Below, one piece after another: positions 1 through 8,795 of a stretch of DNA of 64,000 bases (position 1 is the first letter of the stretch; each line of letters opens with the position of its first letter). This DNA is from Ancylobacter amanitiformis (GTDB taxonomy: Bacteria; Pseudomonadota; Alphaproteobacteria; Rhizobiales; Xanthobacteraceae). The stretch lies in contig NZ_JAUSVR010000001.1 in NCBI RefSeq assembly GCF_030814815.1, forward strand, positions 372,001-436,000. Reading direction: 5' to 3'. Position numbers and translations under genes: made by a program. A model generated the notes under the pieces. That model had not been told where the DNA came from and ran no database searches. It worked only from the letters and a program-made list of their open reading frames with translations.

Positions 1-2
1 AT

Positions 3-467
3 CTGGAAACCTGCCTGGAGCCGCTGCTTGCGGCGCTGCGTCAGGCCCTGAATGTGGTCATCGAACGCAATGTCGTGCCCCTGCCCCTCCAGGAACGCGG
101 CTATGGCATCCGCACGGCCACCATCATGGACCGCACCATCTTCTCGGGCGGGCGCTTCATCCTGGTCGCCAGTGCCGGCATTCCCCATGAGACCCTGCGC
201 ACCCAGCTGCCGGCTACCACCAAGGTGGGGTCTGTCGAGCAGATCCGCGATCTGGTGAACCTTCAGCTGCCCGGCATCCCCTTGCGCTCGCTGCCGGTGG
301 CGCCGCGAGAACTGCCCTATCTCCAGGGTGCGGTCTATTTCGAGATGGACCAGAGCGTGGAACTGTGGCGCAGTCTTGCGCGCTCGGCAGCCTTCGCCTT
401 CCATGTGAGCGGTGACTATCCGGACCTGCACCTGGAATTCTGGGCCATCCGGGCGGTGCAGCCGTGA
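3..467 (+). CDS. tssK: TssK, T6SS baseplate subunit (C-terminal part, cut by window start)
   Basis: Only the last 154 residues are present; the frame is open to the left edge. TssK is the trimeric baseplate protein that joins the TssF/G wedge to the TssJLM membrane complex in the cytoplasm. The visible part resembles the TssK C-terminal region that docks on TssL/TssM: it holds the stretch GGRFILVASAG, the LVNLQLPGIPLRSLPVAPREL segment with its short proline-rich run, and a YFEMD...W tail. Its TGA overlaps the GTG of tssL by 4 bp, so the two are probably translationally coupled. Identity rests on this C-terminal pattern and on its position directly before tssL-tssM. Confidence 0.85.
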   Translation: METCLEPLLAALRQALNVVIERNVVPLPLQERGYGIRTATIMDRTIFSGGRFILVASAGIPHETLRTQLPATTKVGSVEQIRDLVNLQLPGIPLRSLPVAPRELPYLQGAVYFEMDQSVELWRSLARSAAFAFHVSGDYPDLHLEFWAIRAVQP

Positions 468-1375
468 ACCAGGCCTCCAACACGGGCGACGATGAACCCA
501 CCGTCATCGGCCACCGGCCGGTAGCGGTGGGGCGCAACGGCGCGGTTCCGGATGGCGCGCGCGCGACCGCGCCAATTCTGCCCGTCGACCCCGCCATGCC
601 ACTGCGGCCCGCACCATCCAACTCCGCCCCCTCCTCTCCACAGCCTGTGCCCGGGCTGCTGGCGGAACTGCCGCTATCGGCCGATGCCAGCCGGCCCGAG
701 GAACTGATTGCCGCCGCAGCCACGCCGCTTCTGGCCCTGGCCGCGCAGTTGCGGCAGTCGGTGGACTATGCGGATGTGACCGCTCTGCGAACCGAGACGG
801 TGGCCCAGATCAAGAAGTTCGACGAGCGCGCCATAAAGCTCGGCGCCCGCGTTTCCGATGTCAGCGCCGCTCGCTACGTTCTGTGTTCGCTGCTGGACGA
901 AACGGTGATGACAACCCCGTGGGGCGCCGCCAGCAACTGGAGCACTCACAGCCTGCTCAACCAGTTCCACGGCGAGACCTGGGGCGGGGAGAAGGTGTTC
1001 GCCATTCTGGATCGTGTGCGCGCCAACCCGCCGCAACGCCTCGCTCTCCTGAAGCTGATCGACCTGTGCCTCGCGTTCGGCTTCGAGGGCAAGTACCGGG
1101 TCATGGAGGGCGGCCAGTACCAGCTGGAGGAACTGCGCGACGAGTTGGGGCGGCTCTGGCGCAGCCATGTGAAGGCATTGCCGGAGGATCTCTCCCCACA
1201 GTGGCAGGGCGTGTCCGTGCGCCGCAAACTGCGCGCGGCGTTGCCGCTCTGGGTGCTATTCGCCGTGGCCGGAGCGCTCCTTCTGGGAATTTACGGACTG
1301 TTCGCCTTCCGCCTGGACCAGGGGCTCAAGCCCATTGAACAGCGGTTCGAACGTATCGGCGTGCCGAGGATCTGA
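464..1375 (+). CDS. tssL: TssL (DotU/IcmH family), T6SS inner-membrane protein, short form
   Basis: This 303-residue protein has a proline-rich disordered N-terminus (about residues 1-75), then the all-helical cytoplasmic DotU domain (motifs YVLCSLLDE, FHGETWGGEKVF, CLAFGFEGKYR) and a single C-terminal membrane helix near residues 258-283. Together with TssM and TssJ it forms the trans-envelope complex and contacts the TssK baseplate. There is no C-terminal OmpA/peptidoglycan-binding domain, so this is the short TssL type, and peptidoglycan anchoring would need another protein. The GTG start overlaps the tssK stop (GTGA); tssM follows 9 bp downstream. Confidence 0.95.
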   Translation: MNQASNTGDDEPTVIGHRPVAVGRNGAVPDGARATAPILPVDPAMPLRPAPSNSAPSSPQPVPGLLAELPLSADASRPEELIAAAATPLLALAAQLRQSVDYADVTALRTETVAQIKKFDERAIKLGARVSDVSAARYVLCSLLDETVMTTPWGAASNWSTHSLLNQFHGETWGGEKVFAILDRVRANPPQRLALLKLIDLCLAFGFEGKYRVMEGGQYQLEELRDELGRLWRSHVKALPEDLSPQWQGVSVRRKLRAALPLWVLFAVAGALLLGIYGLFAFRLDQGLKPIEQRFERIGVPRI

Positions 1376-1384
1376 GGAACGCCA

Positions 1385-4300
1385 ATGCTCAACGCCGCCA
1401 TTACCGAATTGCTGCGGGTTCGAAACCTGCTGATTTTGCTCGGCATGCAGTGCGTTGCCATCCTGATCTGGTTTGTCGGGCCATCGGTGAGCATCGCGGG
1501 CGTGGCACCCCTCGCCAGTGTCGGCGCGCGCATCGGCGCCATCGCGGCGCTGTTTGTGGTCGTGTTTGCCGCCACGGTCCTGCGCATTTTTCTGGCCCGA
1601 CGGGCCAATGCGCTGGCGATCCGCAATCTGCTGGATTCCGACGGCCTGGCAACGCTTGCCACCGACAAGTCATCCGATGAGATCGAGCTGATCCGCGAGC
1701 GCTTCGAAAGCACGATGCGGGTTTTGAAGGACACCGCGATCGGCAAGGAGTCCGGGCGCAACTACATGATCCAGTTGCCGTGGTACGTGGTCATCGGACC
1801 ACCCGGCGCCGGCAAGACAACGATCCTGAAGAATTCCGGCCTCACCTTCCCGCTGGCCGAACGTGTCGGTGACGACCCGGTCGCCGGGATCGGCGGCACC
1901 CGCTATTGCGACTGGTGGTTCACCGACGAGGCGGTGCTTATCGACACGGCCGGGCGCTATACCACGCAGGATATCAACAGCGAGGTCGACAAGGCCACCT
2001 GGCGCGGCTTTCTGGAACTGTTGCGCACCCACCGCGCCCGCCGGCCCATCAACGGCGTGATCATCGCCATCAGCCTTGCCGACATGGTGTCGGGGGACGA
2101 GGCCACCCGCAGGAAGCATGTGGAGGCCCTCAAGAAGCGGCTCCAGGAACTGATGCGCTTCTTCGGCATGCCGGTGCCGGTCTACGTGCTGTTCACCAAA
2201 TGCGACCTGGTGAGCGGCTTCAGCGAGTATTTCGAGGAACTGGACGACACCGGCCGGGCCCAGGCCTGGGGCACCACCTTCGCGCTGGACGATGCCACCG
2301 CCGAGCCCGGAGCGGGTTTCGACCGCCGCTTCCTGGGACTGGTGGAGCGTCTGGAAGGCCGGCTGATGCGGCAACTGCACCAGGAGCGCAGCATTGCCCG
2401 GCGGTGTCGCATTTTCACCTTCCCGAAGGAATTCGCCAGCCTGCGCGATCCCCTGAACACTTTCATCGCCGACGTGTTCAAGGCCAGCCGATTCGAGATG
2501 CGTCCGATCCTGCGCGGTGTCTATTTCACCAGCGGCACTCAGGAAGGCACCCCCATGGACCGCCTTCTGGGCTCCATGAGCCGCAATTTCGGGCTGGCCG
2601 GCACCCGCCAGACGGCTTTCAGCGGCAAGGGCAAGGCCTTCTTCATCAACCGGGTCCTGACCGACGTGGTGTTCGAGGAGCAGGGCCTGGTGGGCGTCAA
2701 CCGCCAGCTGGAGCGGCGCCTGTCCATGGTGCGCGGGCTGGCCTATGTGGCAACGGCCGGGTTCACCCTCGCTCTCGCATCCGCCTGGATCTTCGGCGCG
2801 GCTCGGAGCGAGATTCGGATCGGCGAGACCCGGATTGCGCTCGACGATCTGGAGCGCCAGCTGCAGGGCCTGCCGCCAAATGCCAGCTTCAATGATCTTC
2901 TGCCGACATTGAATGCCGCGAGCGCCCTGGAGGACATTGCCGGCAAGCGCGACAGCTGGATCAATTCCGAAAGCCTCGGCCTCTCCGCGGTGCCGCGCCT
3001 CAGCTCGGCCTCCAGCTCGGCCTATGATCGCCTGCTGGTCACACGACTGCTGCCCAGTCTGGCCAATCGGCTGGAAAACCGCATCGACCAGGACCAGCGG
3101 CTGGGGACGCCGGCTGCGCTCGAAGATCTGCGCACCGCGCTGCGCAACTATCTGATGCTGGGCGAGCCGGCCCGTTTCGACCGCGCCACCATGAGCCAGG
3201 TGGCGAAGACCGAAGCCGTGCTGAGCTTTCCGCTGGATACCGCCAAGCAAAGCCAGATGGCGGATCATCTGGCGGCGCTGATGGCGCTGATGCCAAAGCC
3301 CTATCCGTTGAACCTGGCCCTGATCAGCAGCGCCCGCACGAAGCTCGCCAAGGTGCCGCAGGTGGATCAGGTCTATGCCCGGCTGCTGCGCGAAGGGTAC
3401 CAGAACCCGGCCCTCGCCAGCCTTGATCTTGGGCAGGTTGTGGGCGCGCGCAGCCTGACCGGCACCCGGGACGCGCAGGCCAATGGCGGTCTGGTCATTC
3501 CCGGCCTTTTCACCCGCCCTGGCTTCTACAACTACTTCCTGGTGCAATTGCCCATTCTGGTAAGTGAAGAGCTGGGGTCGGATTGGGTCGCCGGTGGCGG
3601 CAGCCAGCCGCAGGCTCAGGCCCTCGCCCGTCAGATCGCCGATCGCTATGTGAAGGACTATGTGGCCACCTGGCAGAGCGCCCTCGCGCGCATCACGCCC
3701 GTGCGGTTCAACGACATGCCGCGGGCCATGGCGGTGCTGCAGAACCTGGCGGGCCCGCAGTCCCCGGTGGATGCGCTGGTGGCGAGCGTGCGCGAGAACA
3801 CCGATCTGCCGCCACCGGGGCAGGAGACCAACGTGCCGCCGCCGCCCGGCTCCGCCCCGCCCCAGGTCTCGCCGCTGACAGTGGCCGCCAGCAAGGCCGG
3901 CGGAGCCGTGACCAATGCCGCCACCAGCGCCGCTCTGGGCGAAGGCCCATGGCCGGGCAAGACCATTACCCAGCCGTTCATCCCCCTGATCCAGCTGGCA
4001 TCGCCCGGCGCTGCCGGCCAGTTGCCGGCGCTTGGCCGCATCCGCGATCTGCTGAGCAACGTATATGGCGTGATGTCCGGCGTCGCCAACGCGCCGCAGC
4101 CGTCGGTGGCCGCTTTCCAGATCGTCGCCAACCGGATCAAGGACCAGAGGAACGACGCCTTCGCAGCCCTCAGGGCCGATTCCGCGCTTCGGCCGGAGCC
4201 GGTGCGCACCATTCTCCAGGTGGTGGGTGACAGTGCCTGGGCCACACTGCTGTCGCTCGCCTACCAGAATGTGAACCAGGCCTGGAAGCAGGACGTGTTG

Positions 4301-4963
4301 CCGGTCTGCGAAAGTTCCATCGCGCGGCGCTATCCGATCTACGCGGATGCCAAGGACGAGGTGACGCTTACCGATTTCACCGATTTCTTTCGGCCCGGCG
4401 GGGTGCTCGATACGTTCTTCACCCAATACATGGCCGGCTTCGTTGTGGATCAGCGTGGCACCTATGTTCCGGTGACGGTGGACGGGTCGCGGGTGCCGGT
4501 GAGTCAGGCGGCGCTGTCGCAATTCAGCCGCGCCCGTCAGATCCGGGACGCCTTCTTCCCCAACAAGGGACCGACCCTGCTGGTGAAATTCAGCGTCAGA
4601 CCGACCTTCCTCTCACCCAATGTGCTGCGGGCAACCTTGTCGGTCGATGGCAGCGACATCGTCTATCGCCACGAAGCCCCGCGCAGCTATGACCTGGATT
4701 GGCCCACGCGCAGCGATGCCAGCACGGTATCGGTGACCCTCAGCCCTGTGGCCGGCGCTGATACCAAAGTGCAGCGCTCCGGTCCCTGGGCGCTGTTCCG
4801 CTTCATCAGCGCCTCGTCACCGCGCGGACGCTCGGAACGCCAGTCCTTTACGGTCAACGGACCCGACGGCGCCAGCGTCACCTATGATCTGCGCTCGGGC
4901 AGCGTGAACAGTCCGTTCAATCTCGGCGCCCTCGCCAGCTTCCGCTGTCCGGACGACCTATGA
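1385..4963 (+). CDS. tssM: TssM (IcmF family), T6SS inner-membrane ATPase-like core protein
   Basis: This 1192-residue protein has the family's usual length and layout. Two N-terminal membrane helices lie within about residues 10-70. They are followed by a cytoplasmic NTPase-like domain with an intact Walker A (GPPGAGKTT, about residues 138-146) and the DTAGRYTTQD segment. A third helix near residue 455 leads to a large periplasmic IcmF-related and C-terminal region (FFRPGGVLDTFF and the RSERQSF end). It spans the envelope and links the baseplate to the outer membrane. A GAGGAA ribosome-binding site sits inside the tssL stop region. The stop overlaps the tagF start (ATGA). Confidence 0.96.
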   Translation: MLNAAITELLRVRNLLILLGMQCVAILIWFVGPSVSIAGVAPLASVGARIGAIAALFVVVFAATVLRIFLARRANALAIRNLLDSDGLATLATDKSSDEIELIRERFESTMRVLKDTAIGKESGRNYMIQLPWYVVIGPPGAGKTTILKNSGLTFPLAERVGDDPVAGIGGTRYCDWWFTDEAVLIDTAGRYTTQDINSEVDKATWRGFLELLRTHRARRPINGVIIAISLADMVSGDEATRRKHVEALKKRLQELMRFFGMPVPVYVLFTKCDLVSGFSEYFEELDDTGRAQAWGTTFALDDATAEPGAGFDRRFLGLVERLEGRLMRQLHQERSIARRCRIFTFPKEFASLRDPLNTFIADVFKASRFEMRPILRGVYFTSGTQEGTPMDRLLGSMSRNFGLAGTRQTAFSGKGKAFFINRVLTDVVFEEQGLVGVNRQLERRLSMVRGLAYVATAGFTLALASAWIFGAARSEIRIGETRIALDDLERQLQGLPPNASFNDLLPTLNAASALEDIAGKRDSWINSESLGLSAVPRLSSASSSAYDRLLVTRLLPSLANRLENRIDQDQRLGTPAALEDLRTALRNYLMLGEPARFDRATMSQVAKTEAVLSFPLDTAKQSQMADHLAALMALMPKPYPLNLALISSARTKLAKVPQVDQVYARLLREGYQNPALASLDLGQVVGARSLTGTRDAQANGGLVIPGLFTRPGFYNYFLVQLPILVSEELGSDWVAGGGSQPQAQALARQIADRYVKDYVATWQSALARITPVRFNDMPRAMAVLQNLAGPQSPVDALVASVRENTDLPPPGQETNVPPPPGSAPPQVSPLTVAASKAGGAVTNAATSAALGEGPWPGKTITQPFIPLIQLASPGAAGQLPALGRIRDLLSNVYGVMSGVANAPQPSVAAFQIVANRIKDQRNDAFAALRADSALRPEPVRTILQVVGDSAWATLLSLAYQNVNQAWKQDVLPVCESSIARRYPIYADAKDEVTLTDFTDFFRPGGVLDTFFTQYMAGFVVDQRGTYVPVTVDGSRVPVSQAALSQFSRARQIRDAFFPNKGPTLLVKFSVRPTFLSPNVLRATLSVDGSDIVYRHEAPRSYDLDWPTRSDASTVSVTLSPVAGADTKVQRSGPWALFRFISASSPRGRSERQSFTVNGPDGASVTYDLRSGSVNSPFNLGALASFRCPDDL

Positions 4964-5718
4964 GCTCCCCGAACCGGCGCGGAGGCGGACTCTTCGGGAA
5001 GATCCCCACCACCGACGACTTCATCCGTCGCCACCTGCCGCTTGGCTTCGTAACCCCCTGGGAACGCTGGATCGCCAGCGTGATCGGCGGCGACGGCACG
5101 CTCTCGCGCGAGATGTGGATCCAGCGCTACCTCACGAGTCCGCCCTGGCATTTCGCGCTGGATCCGGGGGTGGCCGGCCCCTGCGGCTGGGTGGGGGTGC
5201 TGATCTCCTCCGTGGACAGCTTCGGGCGCGCCTTTCCGCTCACTCTCGCGGTTCCCTTCTCCCGCTCCTGCGGGCTTCTCGACCTCCACGAGGAGACGCA
5301 CCGCCTTGCCGGCACTCTCGAGACCATGGCCCTGGACCTGATCGAGGGCGATATGCCCGTGGATGTCGCGGCCGAATATCTGGCTACCCTGCACCTCGCC
5401 GCGCTGCCGGAGCGCCATTCCGTGTGGCGGCAGGTGCGCGGGAATGTACGGCAGGGCAACCGGCTCTGGATCCTCACCGGGCGCCGCCATCGCTCGGTGG
5501 GGTGCGCCGCCAGCGACCTCCTGACGGGCGTTCTGCGCGAACAGGCCAATCGTCCCGCCGGTCTGACATGCTGGTGGCACGAAGGCTGGGGCGACTTTCC
5601 CCCCGCCAATGTGCTGGTGCAGGGCCTACCCGGCGTGGACACCTATATGCGCATGATGGATGGCGCGTGGACCGACGATTTGCCGGCGCAGCCCCTTGCG
5701 CGGGAGGCTCCGCGATGA
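4960..5718 (+). CDS. tagF: TagF, T6SS-associated post-translational regulator
   Basis: This 252-residue protein opens with the TagF/ImpM signature GLFGKIPTTDDFIRRHLP, followed by a WHFALDPG..GPCGWVGVLISSVDSFGRAFPLT block typical of the domain. In Pseudomonas and Agrobacterium, TagF represses T6SS assembly at the post-translational level, acting with or parallel to the PpkA/PppA phosphorylation switch; that role is transferred here by homology. The gene overlaps tssM upstream and pppA downstream by 4 bp each (ATGA), so it is embedded in the regulatory part of the operon. It is a stand-alone protein, not the TagF-PppA fusion found in some alphaproteobacteria. Confidence 0.92.
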   Translation: MSSPNRRGGGLFGKIPTTDDFIRRHLPLGFVTPWERWIASVIGGDGTLSREMWIQRYLTSPPWHFALDPGVAGPCGWVGVLISSVDSFGRAFPLTLAVPFSRSCGLLDLHEETHRLAGTLETMALDLIEGDMPVDVAAEYLATLHLAALPERHSVWRQVRGNVRQGNRLWILTGRRHRSVGCAASDLLTGVLREQANRPAGLTCWWHEGWGDFPPANVLVQGLPGVDTYMRMMDGAWTDDLPAQPLAREAPR

Positions 5719-6446
5719 CCGGCGCGCCGACCCGGCCGATCCTGCCTTGGCAGCTCGATGTCTCCTCCGCCAGCCGCGCCGGCGTCTCGCGGCAAATGAA
5801 CGAGGACTCGTTTGCCGTGATGGCCGAGCAGGCGCTCTTCGCGGTGGCGGACGGCATTGGCGGGCTGGTGGAGGGCGCGGTTGCCAGCCGGGCCATTGTC
5901 GAGGTTGTCGCACGCGTGGTCACGCCCGGCGCTTCGCTGGAAACCCGGGTGCGCGAGGCCGAGGACGCCTTGCACCACGTGAACGACGCATTGTTCGAGG
6001 AGGGCCTTGGACGGCGGCCGCCCGTCAACCTGGGCTCGACCATCGTCCTGCTGCTGGTGGGTGAGACGGCAGGCGTCTGCCTGTGGGCGGGAGATTCCCG
6101 GGCCTATCTGCGCCGCGGCGGCGAACTTCATCAGCTGACGCACGACCATTCCCTGTGCGCGCAACATGGCGGCATCCACCCCCGCAACGTCATCACCCGC
6201 GCCATCGGCCCCAGCCGCGAGGTGGAGATCGATTGCTGCGTGGTGGACATTGCCCCCGGGGACGTGCTGCTGCTGTGCACGGATGGGGTCAGCAATGTTC
6301 TCGATGACGCCCGTCTCACGCAGCTCCTGCGCGGCCCCATGGCCGGCATGGCCGACCGGATCGTCACCGAAGCCGTGACCCGAGGCTCGCGCGACGATGT
6401 CACCGCCGTGACCGTCCGCATCCCGGCCGGCGAGGATCTGCCGTGA
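5715..6446 (+). CDS. pppA: PppA-type PP2C Ser/Thr phosphatase of the T6SS
   Basis: This 243-residue PP2C (Stp1-like) phosphatase has the metal-binding motifs MNEDSF (about residues 29-34), FAVADGIGG, GSTIVLLLV, WAGDSRAYL..GELHQLTHDHS, LLLCTDGVSN and SRDDVTAVTV, so all key aspartates appear present. The known PppA dephosphorylates the T6SS substrate (often the FHA protein) phosphorylated by PpkA and switches secretion off. I chose the ATG at 5715 because it overlaps the tagF stop (ATGA) and starts just before the domain; the open frame extends further upstream only inside tagF. It is coupled to the next gene by a GTGA overlap. Confidence 0.93.
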   Translation: MTGAPTRPILPWQLDVSSASRAGVSRQMNEDSFAVMAEQALFAVADGIGGLVEGAVASRAIVEVVARVVTPGASLETRVREAEDALHHVNDALFEEGLGRRPPVNLGSTIVLLLVGETAGVCLWAGDSRAYLRRGGELHQLTHDHSLCAQHGGIHPRNVITRAIGPSREVEIDCCVVDIAPGDVLLLCTDGVSNVLDDARLTQLLRGPMAGMADRIVTEAVTRGSRDDVTAVTVRIPAGEDLP

Positions 6447-7405
6447 GCCGGGCGGTCCCGCCGCACCACGTGCCGGGCCGCGTCTCCCGCGATGCGGCGA
6501 CGCCGTCGCTGCTGCCCCATTATCTAGGCGCCCGCCTCAAGGACCGCTATGAACTGATCCAGGTGATCGGTCGCGGCGGCATGAGCACGGTCTATCACGC
6601 GGTGGATCACATTCGCCTGCGCGGACGCGCCTCGCAACCCCATGTGGCGGTGAAGGTGGCCAGCATGCCACCGCCCTATGACCATGCCGCGCACGAACTG
6701 ATCCACCGCGAAGCCCAGCGCATGCAGCGTCTGGTGCATCCCAATATCGTCCGGGTGTTCGACAGCGACCATCAGGACGACACCCATTTCCTGGTCATGG
6801 AACTGCTCACCGGCCGCACGCTGGCGACCGTCCTGCCGGAAGGCGCCGGCAAGGGCCTGGACTGGCCGCAGGCGCGCCGGGTCGTCGAGGGCGTCGCGGC
6901 GGCGCTGGGCCACGCCCATCGAAATGGCGTCATCCATACCGATCTAAAGCCGGGAAATGTCTTCATCGGCGGCGACGGAACGGTGAAGGTGCTGGACTTC
7001 GGCCTCGCCCAGAGCACCGGCGGCGGCGATGCCCACCAGCCGGACGCCACAATCCGCTATCTCGATTTTGTGGGCGGATTAACGCCTTCCTTCGCCTCGC
7101 CGGAACGTCTGGCGGGGGCCGCGCCCACTCCCGGATGCGATCTTTTTGCCTTCGGCCTGCTGATCTACATGGTGCTGTGCGGAGCGCATCCATTCCAGCG
7201 GCGCAACGCCGAAGAGGCCCGGAAGATGGGCCTGCAACCCCTGCGGCCGCCGGGCCTGGCCCTGCATCGCTGGCGGGCCTTGCGGGCCTTGATGGACTTC
7301 GACCCCGCGGCCCGACCGGCCAGCGTGGACGCCTTCATGACCCGCTTCCTCGCACCGCGTTTCGGTCCGCGCGCGTTGCTGGACGTGATGCGGACGGGAG
7401 GCTGA
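6443..7405 (+). CDS. ppkA: PpkA-type Ser/Thr protein kinase of the T6SS
   Basis: This 320-residue cytoplasmic Hanks-type kinase has the Gly-rich loop GRGGMSTVY at about 43-51, the ATP lysine in VAVKVAS at 71, the catalytic loop HTDLKPGN at 165-172, DFG at 185-187 and FASPERL. The usual HRD is HTD, so it is a non-RD kinase. No membrane helix, VWA or FHA domain follows the kinase domain, so it is shorter than Pseudomonas PpkA. By homology it phosphorylates a T6SS component to trigger assembly, opposed by the phosphatase encoded immediately upstream. The GTG start overlaps the pppA stop. The next gene starts 4 bp after the stop. Confidence 0.92.
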   Translation: MSRAVPPHHVPGRVSRDAATPSLLPHYLGARLKDRYELIQVIGRGGMSTVYHAVDHIRLRGRASQPHVAVKVASMPPPYDHAAHELIHREAQRMQRLVHPNIVRVFDSDHQDDTHFLVMELLTGRTLATVLPEGAGKGLDWPQARRVVEGVAAALGHAHRNGVIHTDLKPGNVFIGGDGTVKVLDFGLAQSTGGGDAHQPDATIRYLDFVGGLTPSFASPERLAGAAPTPGCDLFAFGLLIYMVLCGAHPFQRRNAEEARKMGLQPLRPPGLALHRWRALRALMDFDPAARPASVDAFMTRFLAPRFGPRALLDVMRTGG

Positions 7406-7409
7406 TCGG

Positions 7410-7958
7410 GTGTCAGGAGAGCCGACAGATTCCTCGCCCGGCACACCCGGCGTGAAGGCGAACGGTCCACGACTGTCGGAGACCTTGTCCCGGCTGGACA
7501 AGGTATGTCACGAGATCGCCCGCGGCAATTACGGCAATACGGATGATCTGTTTGCCTTGACCGTCGATCCCACGGCATCTCAGACCATCCGCGAACTCGC
7601 GGAATCCTTCGGCAGTATGCTGGTGCAGGTGGAAGCGCGCGAATTTCGCCTTACCGGCCTCATCGAGGAGTTGCGCGAGGCCCATCGGCAACTGGAAGAC
7701 GCCAACCGGCAACTGGCCCGCGAGAATGTAACGCTGGCCCGGAAGGTGCAGACGCTGACCATCGAGATCGACCGCCAGCGCTTCAAACGCGAGGTGGGCG
7801 AGATCATCGAGACCGATTATTTCCAGGATCTGCAGAAGCGCGCCCGGTCCATGCGCGCCCGCGTCAGAGGCGCCGGCGCCCCACCGGACGGCTCGCCCGA
7901 GAGTGGCCCGACCGCCGATGGCAAGAACCCGAACGGCGAACCACAGGACGGTCCATGA
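7410..7958 (+). CDS. Coiled-coil protein linked to the T6SS kinase/ATPase module, function unknown
   Basis: This 182-residue hydrophilic protein has a GTG start 4 bp after ppkA. The N-terminal ~70 residues look helical (LSETLSRLDKVCHEIARG). Residues about 85-125 form a strong coiled coil (VEAREFRLTGLIEELREA, NRQLARENVTLARKV). A conserved-looking C-terminal block, VGEIIETDYFQDLQKRAR, is followed by a disordered Pro/Gly/Ser tail. The block resembles short motifs I recall at the ends of some signalling proteins (adenylate-cyclase-like coiled coils), but I cannot verify this. The gene overlaps the following ParA-like ATPase gene by 4 bp, so a physical partnership of the two products is likely. 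I do not recognise a named family. Confidence 0.75.
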   Translation: MSGEPTDSSPGTPGVKANGPRLSETLSRLDKVCHEIARGNYGNTDDLFALTVDPTASQTIRELAESFGSMLVQVEAREFRLTGLIEELREAHRQLEDANRQLARENVTLARKVQTLTIEIDRQRFKREVGEIIETDYFQDLQKRARSMRARVRGAGAPPDGSPESGPTADGKNPNGEPQDGP

Positions 7959-8725
7959 TGACGCGCATCGTATCCACCCATTCCTACCGGGGCGGCACCG
8001 GAAAATCCAACATCACCGCCAATGTCGCGGCTCTGCTTGCAGAGCGGGGCCATCGGGTGGCGGTGGTGGATACGGACATCCACTCGCCGGGCATCCATGT
8101 GCTGTTCGGTCTCGATCCGTCCGCCATACGCTTCACCCTCAATGATTATCTCTGGGGTCGCTGCGCGGTGGAGGACGCCGCCGTGGATGTTACCAATGCC
8201 GCCCTGCGCGACCCTTCGCGGGCCGGCAGCGGGAAGGTGCTGCTGGTACCCTCCTCGATGCGAGCGGGCGAAATCGCGCGGGTGCTGAAGGAGGGTTATG
8301 AAGTCGACCTGTTGAACGAGGGCTTTCACGCGCTCTGCGAGCGCCTGCGGCTGGATTATCTGCTGATCGACACCCATCCCGGCGTCAATGACGAAACCCT
8401 GCTGTCCATCGCCATTTCCGATTGCCTGCTGCTCGTGCTTCGCCCCGACCACCAGGATTATCAGGGCACCGCGGTAACCCTGGAACTGGCCCGCCGGCTG
8501 GAGGTGCCGCAATTGCTGTTGGTGGTGAACAAGGCGCTGGCCTCGTTCGATGCCAAGGCGCTGGCAGAACAGATCTCGGTGGCCTATCGCTCGCCCGTAG
8601 CGGCAGTGCTGCCCCTCACCGAGGATCTGGTACGCCTGGGCAGCGCCGGCGTGCTCAGCGCCCAGATGCCCGACTGCGCCTATGTGAACGGCCTGCGGCA
8701 GGTGGTCGACCAGTTGGAAGGCTGA
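7955..8725 (+). CDS. ParA/MinD-like P-loop ATPase in the T6SS operon
   Basis: This 256-residue SIMIBI-class ATPase has the deviant Walker A as SYRGGTGKSN at about 8-17, VVDTDIHSPGIHVLFG (Walker A' region), LLIDTHPGVND (Walker B) and LLLVVNKA. The usual signature lysine of the ParA/MinD Walker A (KGG) is Arg here, so dimerisation or hydrolysis behaviour may differ. No C-terminal amphipathic MinD-type helix is obvious. Family members position protein complexes at membranes, poles or nucleoids, so a role in placing or counting T6SS machines with the coiled-coil partner is an inference. The ATG overlaps the previous stop (ATGA), and this is the last + strand gene of the locus. Confidence 0.85.
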   Translation: MMTRIVSTHSYRGGTGKSNITANVAALLAERGHRVAVVDTDIHSPGIHVLFGLDPSAIRFTLNDYLWGRCAVEDAAVDVTNAALRDPSRAGSGKVLLVPSSMRAGEIARVLKEGYEVDLLNEGFHALCERLRLDYLLIDTHPGVNDETLLSIAISDCLLLVLRPDHQDYQGTAVTLELARRLEVPQLLLVVNKALASFDAKALAEQISVAYRSPVAAVLPLTEDLVRLGSAGVLSAQMPDCAYVNGLRQVVDQLEG

Positions 8726-8795
8726 CGCCGCCGGATCGCTCGCTTCCCGAGCCTTTGCGAGCAAGGTGGGTACCGGAGCGCGTGATGAAAGCGCG

